A DNA stretch of 36,794 nucleotides from Bacteroidales bacterium (GTDB lineage: Bacteria > Bacteroidota > Bacteroidia > Bacteroidales > UBA1715). This document shows positions 22,023-30,680 of this stretch, piece by piece. Below the pieces are notes generated by a model. That model was not told the origin of the DNA. It made no database searches and saw only the letters and a program-made list of their open reading frames with translations. Within the stretch, counting starts at the first letter, position 1. Every line of letters begins with the position of its first letter. Location of the stretch: the NCBI GenBank assembly GCA_012519815.1, contig JAAYPM010000067.1, positions 1 to 36,794 of the forward strand, in the 5' to 3' direction. The position numbers were made by a program, and so were the translations under genes.

Positions 22023-22052
22023 CAAATTTATACTTTTTTTATATAAAACAAA
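22023..22052 (-). promoter_or_regulatory. Promoter for tRNA-Thr/tuf/ribosomal operon: TTTG-N18-TAAATTTG
   Basis: -33 TTTG at 22049-22052 and -7 TAAATTTG at 22023-22030 on the minus strand, close to the known Bacteroidetes consensus, about 45 nt before the tRNA-Thr 5' end. Confidence 0.7.
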
Positions 22053-22066
22053 AAAAATAAAATTTT

Positions 22067-22366
22067 TTATTGTATTTCTTGTTTTCCTTTTATTTTTTTA
22101 ATTTGTCGTCTCAGCGCCTCAACAGCTTTATCAACAGACTCTTCAAACGATTTAGCAAGTTTTTTTGCGAACAAATCATTTCCTGGTATCGAAATTTTAA
22201 TTTCAGTTTCTTTATTTTCTTCATTAGAAGTATTTATAACTTTAAAAAAAAACTCTGCTGAAATTAAAAAATCAGAAAATGTAGCAAGTTTATTAATTTT
22301 TTTTGTTGCAAAATCTTTTAGTTTTGCATCTGCCTTAAAACCTACTGATTGTATTTTCACTTCCAT
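22067..22366 (-). CDS. hpf: Ribosome hibernation-promoting factor, HPF/YfiA (RaiA) family, short form
   Basis: 99 aa; MEVKIQSVGFKADAKLKDFATKKINKLATF...VDKAVEALRRQIKKIK. Confidence 0.93.
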   Translation of the reverse strand: MEVKIQSVGFKADAKLKDFATKKINKLATFSDFLISAEFFFKVINTSNEENKETEIKISIPGNDLFAKKLAKSFEESVDKAVEALRRQIKKIKGKQEIQ

Positions 22367-22379
22367 AACTTAAAACATG

Positions 22380-23273
22380 TTAATTTCTCGGATGAGATTG
22401 TTTATAAATATTTTTTAATTTTTCAAATGAATTGTGTGTATAAATTTGTGTTGCCGATAAACTGGCATGTCCTAATAGTTCTTTAATATCATTTAAGTCG
22501 GCACCTTCATTTAATAAATGCGTAGCAAACGTATGACGTAACACATGTGGACTTTTCTTTTCTATTGTCGAAATTTGTGCTATATACTTCTTAACAACTC
22601 TATATACTAAGTTTTCATATGCTGGTTTGCCTTTTTCTGTTATTAATAAAAATGAATGTTCATCTGCTATTTTATTTCGCTCCTCAATATAATCTGCAAC
22701 ATGTTGCATTGTTTCTGATAATACGGGAACAATTCTTTCTTTATTGCGTTTTCCATATATTTTAATTGTTTTCATAGCAAAATCTATAGAAAAAACATGC
22801 AAATTTAACAATTCCGAACGCCTCATTCCCGTAGCATATAACAATTCAATAATAAGTTTGTCTCGCATTGCTATAAATCCTTCGCCAAAATCAATAGAAT
22901 CTAATAATGTATTCATAGATTTTTTTTCAACAAAAAACGGCAATCGTTTTTTTGTTTTTAACGAACGGATTTTTTGCACAGGATTATATGATATTGCATA
23001 AATTCTTTGCAAAAAATAAAAAAATGAACGCACTGCTGTTATTTTTCGATTTATTGTCCGTGGACTTAAATCTTGTTCAGATAAATAAACTATCCAATTT
23101 CGGATATCTTTGTCAGTACATTCATTAATTTTAATTGTATCAATGAACGATAAAAACCCTTGCAGGTCTAATGAATATGATGAAATAGTATGCTTTGAAC
23201 TTCTTTTTTCGAATTCTAAATAATTCAAAAAAGATTGTAATAATTCCTGAGATTCTCCCGAATTATTGTTCAT
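22380..23273 (-). CDS. xerC: Tyrosine recombinase, XerC/XerD family
   Basis: ELLYATGMRRSELLNL, SPHVLRHTFATHLLNEGADLNDIKELLGHASLSATQIYTH: R..HxxRH..Y catalytic residues. Confidence 0.94.
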   Translation of the reverse strand: MNNNSGESQELLQSFLNYLEFEKRSSKHTISSYSLDLQGFLSFIDTIKINECTDKDIRNWIVYLSEQDLSPRTINRKITAVRSFFYFLQRIYAISYNPVQKIRSLKTKKRLPFFVEKKSMNTLLDSIDFGEGFIAMRDKLIIELLYATGMRRSELLNLHVFSIDFAMKTIKIYGKRNKERIVPVLSETMQHVADYIEERNKIADEHSFLLITEKGKPAYENLVYRVVKKYIAQISTIEKKSPHVLRHTFATHLLNEGADLNDIKELLGHASLSATQIYTHNSFEKLKNIYKQSHPRN

Positions 23274-23457
23274 CAGCAATTTGCATTTGCTGTTTATAAA
23301 CAGCTTTCATGCGTTGTTCTCGCGCTATAATAGAAGGCTTCGAAAACGCTTGTCGACTCCGTAATTCACGAACAACACCAGTTTTTTCAAATTTTCTTTT
23401 GAATTTTTTCAGTGCTCTATCAATGTTTTCACCTTCTTTAACAGGTACAATAATCAT
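23263..23457 (-). CDS. rpsU: 30S ribosomal protein S21
   Basis: MIIVPVKEGENIDRALKKFKRKFEKTGVVRELRSRQAFSKPSI. Confidence 0.98.
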   Translation of the reverse strand: MIIVPVKEGENIDRALKKFKRKFEKTGVVRELRSRQAFSKPSIIAREQRMKAVYKQQMQIADEQ

Positions 23458-23496
23458 AATAATGTATTTTGATAATAATAATTAAAAAATAGTTTG

Positions 23497-23528
23497 CAAA
23501 TGTATAAATTTCAATTGTTTTCAACAAA
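23497..23528 (-). promoter_or_regulatory. Promoter for rpsU-xerC-hpf: TTTG-N20-TACATTTG
   Basis: -33 TTTG at 23525-23528 and -7 TACATTTG at 23497-23504 on the minus strand, 40 nt upstream of the rpsU ATG. Confidence 0.7.
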
Positions 23529-23536
23529 TATTTTAC

Positions 23537-24397
23537 TCAAAATGTTTTTAAATATATTGAAAGCTTTAAATACTCTTCATTTGTAAGTATGTTTTCATGC
23601 AATAAATCCAAAACTTGCACATTTGTTTTTTGAATACGTATATAATTTAAAATATCTTTTGCTCGATAATATCCACAATATGGGTGAGACTGCAAATCAG
23701 CAAATTGCGCTGTGTTTAAATTAATTTTAACTATATGAGAAGTATCTACATAACACCTATCTTTCAACGTAGCAACTAAATTGCTATCTATAGAATATAC
23801 TTCTTGCAATTGCAACACACTATAAAAGCCGCCTAATTTTTCACGATATTCTATTATTTTTTGTGCTCTAAATTCACCAATACCTTTAATTTTCATTAAA
23901 TCGTGCGATGTTGCTGTGTTTATTTCTACGGCTTGTACTGTATCACGATAGTTTTTAGTAGAAATTTGTTTTGTGTAATTTGATTTTTTGACTTTACGTA
24001 TATTACTTTCAACAAACACATATAAGCTCAACATTTCAAATTGTTTTTGAGAAATTCCGTATATTTTTAACAAATCATTTTTTGAATAAAACACTCCTCC
24101 TTTATTTCTATAATTACAAATGGTTTTTGCTTGTTTTTCTGAGAAACCAACCGCTAAAAAATCATCATACACGGCTGTGTTTAAATTAATTAAAGTATCT
24201 TTAATGCGTGTTTTTTGAACATCTTTATATAAGGCTTTTGATTTAACACGAGGCTTTTGCAAAACAAAATCATAATGCTGCGGTTCAGAATATGTATTGT
24301 ATATAGCATACATACTACATCCAACACATATGCATACTATATATAATACTATACTTTTAGTAAGTTGATTAAAATATTGCGGACGTATAAATTTCAA
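23537..24397 (-). CDS. ComEA-family helix-hairpin-helix protein with N-terminal TM segment
   Basis: Repeated HhH text: INLNTAVYDDFLAVGFSEKQAKTICNYRNKGG, VEINTATSHDLMKIKGIGEFRAQKIIEYREKLGGF, INLNTAQFADLQSHPYCGYYRAKDILNYI. Start codon is TTG. Confidence 0.88.
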   Translation of the reverse strand: MKFIRPQYFNQLTKSIVLYIVCICVGCSMYAIYNTYSEPQHYDFVLQKPRVKSKALYKDVQKTRIKDTLINLNTAVYDDFLAVGFSEKQAKTICNYRNKGGVFYSKNDLLKIYGISQKQFEMLSLYVFVESNIRKVKKSNYTKQISTKNYRDTVQAVEINTATSHDLMKIKGIGEFRAQKIIEYREKLGGFYSVLQLQEVYSIDSNLVATLKDRCYVDTSHIVKINLNTAQFADLQSHPYCGYYRAKDILNYIRIQKTNVQVLDLLHENILTNEEYLKLSIYLKTF

Positions 24398-24484
24398 TTA
24401 TAGGTGTTTTTTTGTATAAAAAATAACGGCTTTTTGCAAAAATATACTTTATGTTGTAAAACACAACCAACTAAAAACATTTAT

Positions 24485-26797
24485 TTAAAAAGGATATCCT
24501 ATTCCTATATTTATATTAAAATCGTTACGTGTTATGTTTCGATTACCCCAAATAAAATGCGAGTTACTTCCTTGAATTGGAAAAGGTTCTCGAATTTTAG
24601 TACCCAAATCGATACGAAACACAAAAAACGACAAATCAAAACGGAAGCCATATCCAGCAGCTACTGCAAATTCTTTAAAAAAAGAATTCATAAAAAACTC
24701 TGCACCCACTAATTCATTATTGCGAAATGCCCATATGTTTCCAACATCTATAAATAAAGCTCCGTTGAGCCATCGCGACATAGGAAATCGAAACTCAAAA
24801 TTTGCTTCTAATTTAATATCACCCAAATTATACTGCATTGTGCTAATTGTATCAATATGAGAGCCTAAACCAAGCGTTCGGGCAGACCATCCACGCATAC
24901 TATTTGCTCCTCCTGCATAATATTTTTTCACACTTGGCATCCAATCTGAATTTAAATACGGAGCAGCAATTCCTCCAAATAATCTCGTTACAAAACTTGT
25001 GCGTTTTGTGAAAAGTGAGTAATGTCTAAAATCAAGTTCGGCTTTTACGTATTGTGCAAATATCACATTAAATGTTTCATATTGAAAACTTTCATTGGGT
25101 GTTTGGTTCAGTATTTTATTTGTTAAATACAGGACATTACCTGAACTTTCCACATAAAATTTTAGATAATGATAATTACGAAAAGCACTTGGATTTCTAT
25201 TAGAAAATACAAATGAATAATTAGAACTATATATTACATAATCCTCATAACTATATTTATAATAATCTTTGCTGGCAATAAATTTTTGAAATTCTTCAGT
25301 GGCATCATAATATATATAACTCACATCAAAAGGGTGTAAATAATGAGTTAAATAATTATTGCCCAACCACATATATCCATATGAAAAATTTGAAATTGGA
25401 CGAGTAAAAAGCGTTGTTTTATTATAATTGTATGCGATTTTAAAATTTGTTACTGGTCGGTATTTTCTATCAAACTTTGCAGGCTTATAGGGAGATAAGA
25501 ATTTTGGTATTTCTAATTTCATTTCAATTCCATATTCATACGTATTAAAAAGACGAAATCCCTCACCATCTGTTTTTAACGATCGATTATATTCGGCATT
25601 TGCTAAAGCACGAATTTGAAAATTTTCGGCTCCACGCAGTATGTTTTTATTCATATATGACACATTTGCTTCGGCTCCCCAATCCCCTGCTGTATTTCGC
25701 CCCTCTAATTCAACCGAAAATGCCTGTTGTGTAACACGAGAAATTTGAATAGAACAATCTATATATGTATATATACTGTCTAAAGAAGGCACCTCATCAA
25801 ATGAAACAGTTACAATTTTGAACAAATTATTTCTACTCAACTGACGATGTGTTCGTTGCACACGAGAATAATTATACAATTCATTATTTTCAATATAATT
25901 TGCACGAGCAATTACTTCAGGTTTTACATACATTGAATCTTGATACACAAATGTTGTAAATTCATCATAATCAAAAACATATTTTTTATCACGAGTCGAA
26001 TACGTATCAGCAGAAAAATCAGGATATATTATTGTTTTTCTGATTTTATATTGAGGATACATTTGATTTGATGTTTTTGAATTTGGCACAATTCCAATTG
26101 TTAACGCAACCTGCAAATCACCCACAGTGGTGTCAGCAGTATAATACAAATCGCGTATAGAAAACGAATAATAACCATGATTATGTATGCTATTTGTAAG
26201 ACGCTGTCGTTCTTCAAGAAGGGTTTGAATATCAAACGGATTATCTTTCACAAGCAAAGAACGCGATGCATTGTCTTTAATTATTTTCGCCAAATTAGTA
26301 TCAGGAATTTCATATTGAATACTTTGAATTTTATATGGTTCTCCTGTTTTAATTTTATAAGCAACATGTATTTTTTGTTTATTACATTTTGGCTTCACAG
26401 AATAATCAATAATAGAGGAATAATATCCACGTTCTTTCATGTAAATTTCAAATTGCTGCAAGGTTTTTTGCAAGGCAAGAGAATCATAAATCACAGGTGG
26501 TTCTCCTATAGTTTCACGTATCCACCTTCCTAATTTGTTTTCAGATTTTGCAAATACATTATGCACACGCAAATGAAATAAAAACCCTACTGTTTTTCTA
26601 TTTGGCTTTTGACGAACATAGTTCATCATATCATCAGAATCAATTTTATTAGTAGAAATTGAAATTTTGTTTTTTACCACTATTTTTTGATGTGGTTCAA
26701 GATGACGTGTAGCAGAGCATGAAGTAAATACAATAGAAATTATTAAAATCGTAAGAAGATTTAGCAATACTGAACAATATGGGTTTTTGTATTTCAA
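24485..26797 (-). CDS. BamA/TamA-family outer-membrane beta-barrel lipoprotein (TamL-like)
   Basis: Lipobox IVFTSCSATRHLEPHQKIV; POTRA-like N-terminal part; barrel with YYAGGANSMRGWSARTLGLG and C-terminal NINIGIGYPF. Start codon TTG. Confidence 0.88.
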   Translation of the reverse strand: MKYKNPYCSVLLNLLTILIISIVFTSCSATRHLEPHQKIVVKNKISISTNKIDSDDMMNYVRQKPNRKTVGFLFHLRVHNVFAKSENKLGRWIRETIGEPPVIYDSLALQKTLQQFEIYMKERGYYSSIIDYSVKPKCNKQKIHVAYKIKTGEPYKIQSIQYEIPDTNLAKIIKDNASRSLLVKDNPFDIQTLLEERQRLTNSIHNHGYYSFSIRDLYYTADTTVGDLQVALTIGIVPNSKTSNQMYPQYKIRKTIIYPDFSADTYSTRDKKYVFDYDEFTTFVYQDSMYVKPEVIARANYIENNELYNYSRVQRTHRQLSRNNLFKIVTVSFDEVPSLDSIYTYIDCSIQISRVTQQAFSVELEGRNTAGDWGAEANVSYMNKNILRGAENFQIRALANAEYNRSLKTDGEGFRLFNTYEYGIEMKLEIPKFLSPYKPAKFDRKYRPVTNFKIAYNYNKTTLFTRPISNFSYGYMWLGNNYLTHYLHPFDVSYIYYDATEEFQKFIASKDYYKYSYEDYVIYSSNYSFVFSNRNPSAFRNYHYLKFYVESSGNVLYLTNKILNQTPNESFQYETFNVIFAQYVKAELDFRHYSLFTKRTSFVTRLFGGIAAPYLNSDWMPSVKKYYAGGANSMRGWSARTLGLGSHIDTISTMQYNLGDIKLEANFEFRFPMSRWLNGALFIDVGNIWAFRNNELVGAEFFMNSFFKEFAVAAGYGFRFDLSFFVFRIDLGTKIREPFPIQGSNSHFIWGNRNITRNDFNINIGIGYPF

Positions 26798-26803
26798 TTT
26801 ATT

Positions 26804-26822
26804 GTATTTTTGACAAAAATAC
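26804..26822. promoter_or_regulatory. Palindromic divergent promoter core (back-to-back -7 elements)
   Basis: GTATTTTTG A CAAAAATAC: TATTTTTG (TAnnTTTG) on plus at 26805-26812 and on minus at 26814-26821. Confidence 0.5.
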
Positions 26823-26843
26823 GATTAACATGCATGTTTTAGT

Positions 26844-27590
26844 ATGATTAGTAAAAATAAAATAAAACAATTACAGCAATTTCATCAAAAAAAACAGAGA
26901 GATGCACATTCTGTGTTTTTTATTGAAGGTGCAAAATTAGTTGAAGAGGCACTTCAAAGCGATTTCATAATTCGTGAAATATACGCAACTGAATCATGGA
27001 TAAAAAAAAACTCACATATTCAATCGTTAATTACGCAAGCAGCAGATGAGGAACTTAAAAAAATAAGTCTTTTAAAAACGGTGCCCGAAGTTTGGGCATT
27101 AGTTGAACAAAAAAAAACAACTTTTCCACACCATCAAACAGGCTTGATTCTTGTGTTAGACAACATTCAAGACCCTGGCAATATGGGTTCAATCCTTAGA
27201 ACCGCCGATTGGTTTGGCATTTCACACATAGTATGTTCTCCTGATTGTGTTGATATATACAATCCTAAAGTTGTACAAGCAAGCATGGGAGCAATTTTTC
27301 GAGTGTCGGTACATATTTCAAATATTTCAGAATATATACCACAATCGAAACTTCCTGTTTTTGGTGCATTTTTAGAAGGGAAAAACATTTTTACCGAACA
27401 TATTCCTCAGAATGCTATTATTGTTATGGGCAACGAAGGTAAGGGCATTTCAGAATCAGTTACAAAACATATAAATACAAAAATTCACATACCTTCATTT
27501 GCTTCAGGAAAAGGTTCTGAATCTTTAAATGTGAGCGTTGCTACAGCTATTATATGTGCAGAATACAGGAGAAAAAATGCAGGCGTGTAA
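26844..27590 (+). CDS. TrmH/SpoU-family RNA 2'-O-methyltransferase
   Basis: GLILVLDNIQDPGNMGSILRTADWFGISHIVCSPDCVDIYNPKVVQASMGAIFRV, IVMGNEGKGIS, IPSFASGKGSESLNVSVATAI. Confidence 0.94.
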   Translation: MISKNKIKQLQQFHQKKQRDAHSVFFIEGAKLVEEALQSDFIIREIYATESWIKKNSHIQSLITQAADEELKKISLLKTVPEVWALVEQKKTTFPHHQTGLILVLDNIQDPGNMGSILRTADWFGISHIVCSPDCVDIYNPKVVQASMGAIFRVSVHISNISEYIPQSKLPVFGAFLEGKNIFTEHIPQNAIIVMGNEGKGISESVTKHINTKIHIPSFASGKGSESLNVSVATAIICAEYRRKNAGV

Positions 27591-27610
27591 CCTAATTATG
27601 TAACACTATA

Positions 27611-28342
27611 TTATTCAAAATGGAACGAAAAAATAAGCATTTTTGATTTAAGTTCATCAATAACTCTTACATATTCAATAGGATCGTAAATCAAGAGATT
27701 ACGAAGCCCAAAGCTTAATTTTACCTCGGTAGAAAATTTAAAATACACCAAATACCAGTCAATGCCAAAACCAAATTCATAATAATAATCAAGAGGGCGT
27801 TGTTTAATAGAATAATCAGTATTTTCTTTCAGCACCCGTTTTGTTTCCAAATCATATTTTAAAGCCATGCCTGCAATAAGATACATTCTATAATTATTAA
27901 TTCGATTTGCTCGAAATTTAACAGAAAGAGGAGCGTCAAGGTGTATTGACGAAAGTTTCATATTATATTGATAGAACACCATTTCGTCGATTTTAGATAA
28001 ATCTCGCATTTTATACACAAGGTTTCTTTGTCCGAAAATCATACCTGGCAAAAAGCGGAGATTAAAATGTTCTCCCATGCGAAGATCACTCACAATTCCA
28101 AGATTAATTCCTATTGTTCTGGCGGGGTCAACGCGATATACCGAATCGGTAGAATGTGCAAACAGCATATATTTTGAAGGAAAAATGCGATAATCTAAGC
28201 GATTAAATCCAAGCGTAAAGCCCAAATGAAACGGACGTTTATCATAACCAGGATTATGTTGTATTTTTCTTTTTTGAGCATACGAAGCATTTGTCGTAAA
28301 ACAGCAACAAAGTAAAACAAAAACAAAATGCTTAAAAGACAT
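27611..28342 (-). CDS. porT: PorT-family outer-membrane protein, type IX secretion/gliding component
   Basis: Signal peptide ending NASYAQ; PFHLGFTLGFNRLDYRIF, DPARTIGINLGIVSDLRMGEHFNLRFLPGMIFGQRNLVY; immediately downstream of ubiE, as commonly seen for porT. Confidence 0.82.
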   Translation of the reverse strand: MSFKHFVFVLLCCCFTTNASYAQKRKIQHNPGYDKRPFHLGFTLGFNRLDYRIFPSKYMLFAHSTDSVYRVDPARTIGINLGIVSDLRMGEHFNLRFLPGMIFGQRNLVYKMRDLSKIDEMVFYQYNMKLSSIHLDAPLSVKFRANRINNYRMYLIAGMALKYDLETKRVLKENTDYSIKQRPLDYYYEFGFGIDWYLVYFKFSTEVKLSFGLRNLLIYDPIEYVRVIDELKSKMLIFSFHFE

Positions 28343-28407
28343 GTCCCTTTTTTACGAATTAATCAACTGAAAAACAGAAAATGTAACGTTTTATTGCTCA
28401 TCAAAAA

Positions 28408-29130
28408 TTACTTTTCACAAATATATAAACTTACTATGCCAAAAGACAATGGAAAATGCATTGTTTTTGAAAAACCTGCATGAGTTACATGTTTCACAAA
28501 CGCATTACCATATGGAAAAACATCAACCGATTCGGGCAGATATGTATATGCACCCATATCTTTCGAAAATAATGTACCAATTATGGGCAAAATTTTTTTA
28601 AAATAAAAAAAATACAACTGTTTGATTGGAAATTGTGTTGGTTTAGAAAACTCTAAAATAACCGCAACGCCATTTGGTTTTAAAACCCTATATATTTCAG
28701 ACAATCCGCGATTGAAGTTTTCAAAATTCCTTACGCCAAAAGCCACTGTTACAGCATCAAACGAAGTTTCAGAAAATTGCAAGTTTTCAGAATCCCCCAC
28801 ATGTACCGTAATTTGATGTGCAAGTCTTTTTTTTAAAATTTTCTGCTCTGCTTTCGCAAGCATATTTTCAGAAATATCAACACCAACAACAGAACTTAAC
28901 GGCATTTTACGTGCAATAGCAATAGCAAAATCGCCTGTTCCTGTGGCTATATCCAAAATGTGTGTAGGATTATATTTTTGCAACTTACGCACCGCACGCT
29001 TTCTCCATATTTTATCAATCCCCAACGACAATAAACGATTTAAAAAATCATATGAATGAGCAATGCTATTAAACATGTGTGCAACTTGCTGTTTTTTTGA
29101 TGAATGCGAATTTTTATACGGAATTGTCAT
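28408..29130 (-). CDS. ubiE: Demethylmenaquinone methyltransferase
   Basis: MFNSIAHSYDFLNRLLSLGIDKIWRKRAVRKL, ILDIATGTGDFAIAIA, VGVDISENMLAKAEQKI, AVTVAFGVRNFENFNRGLSEIYRVLKPNG. Confidence 0.97.
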   Translation of the reverse strand: MTIPYKNSHSSKKQQVAHMFNSIAHSYDFLNRLLSLGIDKIWRKRAVRKLQKYNPTHILDIATGTGDFAIAIARKMPLSSVVGVDISENMLAKAEQKILKKRLAHQITVHVGDSENLQFSETSFDAVTVAFGVRNFENFNRGLSEIYRVLKPNGVAVILEFSKPTQFPIKQLYFFYFKKILPIIGTLFSKDMGAYTYLPESVDVFPYGNAFVKHVTHAGFSKTMHFPLSFGIVSLYICEK

Positions 29131-29143
29131 TTGTTTTTTTTTA

Positions 29144-29151
29144 CAAATATA
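29144..29151 (-). promoter_or_regulatory. Putative -7 element TATATTTG for ubiE-porT
   Basis: Matches TAnnTTTG about 14 nt upstream of the ubiE ATG; -33 not clear. Confidence 0.4.
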
Positions 29152-29213
29152 AATATCTCACGATAAGACTTTGTGAAAAAAGTTAAAAATCGTAAAATTT
29201 ACATTTGTTTTTA

Positions 29214-29221
29214 TATCTTTG
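29214..29221 (+). promoter_or_regulatory. Putative -7 element TATCTTTG for the TPR-TPR-SprB gene cluster
   Basis: Matches TAnnTTTG 22 nt upstream of the first TPR gene; -33 not clear. Confidence 0.4.
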
Positions 29222-29243
29222 TGCAATGAATAATTAAAAAAAC

Positions 29244-30662
29244 ATGAAGCAAGGAATTTTTGTCGTATTATTTTTTGTTATTCCGTTAATTAGCCTTTCT
29301 CAAACAGCCGAAGACTTTTATAATAACGGCAATAATTGTGTGCAAAATCAAGATTATACAGGAGCAATTGTTTCTTATACAAAATCAATCAACAAAAACG
29401 CACAATTTATTGATTCATATTTCAACAGAGCACTTGCAAAAGAAAAACTGTATGACACCCGCGGTGCTATTCGAGATTACACAACAATTATATCTATTTC
29501 TCCAAAACATGCAAAAGCCTATAATAATCGTGGAGTATTAAAAATGGAACTCAATGATTTACATGGTGCCTTAGACGATTTTTCAAAAGCTATTCAAATA
29601 GCACCAACATATCAAACTGCTCTTTTTAATAAAGCATTGCTTTTATCGAAACAAGAAAAACTATCGGAAGCTCTTTCGTTATATTCAAAAGTTATTGAGA
29701 CGCATCCAAAACATGCTCAAGCGTATTACAATCGGGCACTTCTCTATATGCAAATGCAAAATTATCAAAAAGCAGCACATGATTTATCACATTACACCAC
29801 TCTTGTATCTACAGATAGCGATGCTTTGCAAATTTTAGCATTTTTACATATAGCAAATCAGAACTACTTAGAAGCAATTACACATTTTTCATCAATACTT
29901 TCTTTAGAACCAGAAAGTTACAAAACACATTACAATAAAGGCTGTGCAAATTTTTTACAAGGAAATTATGTACATAGCGTTAATGATTTTCGTAAAGCAA
30001 TTGCAATAAATCCTTCGTTTAAAGACGCTTACTACAATCGAGGAGTTGCTCGTATTTATCTTCAAGATTTTCAGGGAGCGATTGTTGATTTTACCCAAGT
30101 TCTGCAACTTGAGCCAAATGATACAAGTGCATATATAAATAGAGGATTTGCCTATTTAAACACACACGACACACTTACCGCAATAGCAGATTTTTCAAAA
30201 GCAACAAAAATAGCAGACAATTACGAAGCAGCATTTTATAATAGAGCATTAGCAAATATTGAAACAAACAATATTTCATTTGCCATTCAAGACTTTACTA
30301 AAGTTACCGAAATTAATCCAAACAACTTAGATGTGCTTATTAATTTAGCATATATTCAAACACAAAATAATAAACCCAACGAAGCGATAGAAACATTTAC
30401 AAAAGCTTTAACTATATCTCCTAACAATCAAGAACTTCTTCTTAACAGAGCAATGTTGCATTATGAAACAAAGCAATATCAAGACGTTGTTGCTGATTTT
30501 ACTGAACTTATTGCTTATTCGGCAAATGGTACCAACTATTATTATAGAGGATTAGCAAAAATATACATGCTTGATTTAGATGGCGGATGCGAAGATTTAA
30601 GCATTTCTGGAGAATTAGGAATGGAAGAAGCGTATGTGCAAATAAAAAAACATTGTAACTAA
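29244..30662 (+). CDS. Secreted TPR-repeat protein (about 13 repeats)
   Basis: Signal peptide MKQGIFVVLFFVIPLISLSQ, then tandem 34-aa units such as KAYNNRGVLKMELNDLHGALDDFSKAIQIAPTYQ. Confidence 0.9.
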   Translation: MKQGIFVVLFFVIPLISLSQTAEDFYNNGNNCVQNQDYTGAIVSYTKSINKNAQFIDSYFNRALAKEKLYDTRGAIRDYTTIISISPKHAKAYNNRGVLKMELNDLHGALDDFSKAIQIAPTYQTALFNKALLLSKQEKLSEALSLYSKVIETHPKHAQAYYNRALLYMQMQNYQKAAHDLSHYTTLVSTDSDALQILAFLHIANQNYLEAITHFSSILSLEPESYKTHYNKGCANFLQGNYVHSVNDFRKAIAINPSFKDAYYNRGVARIYLQDFQGAIVDFTQVLQLEPNDTSAYINRGFAYLNTHDTLTAIADFSKATKIADNYEAAFYNRALANIETNNISFAIQDFTKVTEINPNNLDVLINLAYIQTQNNKPNEAIETFTKALTISPNNQELLLNRAMLHYETKQYQDVVADFTELIAYSANGTNYYYRGLAKIYMLDLDGGCEDLSISGELGMEEAYVQIKKHCN

Positions 30663-30680
30663 AAATTATACTTTTATATA

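Noticed and set aside
22380-23273. Xer-type recombinase as evidence for an integrative mobile element next to the tRNA genes
   Set aside because: Sequence and rpsU-xerC-hpf-tRNA-tuf context fit a housekeeping Xer recombinase; no attachment-site repeats, integrase neighbours or phage genes seen.
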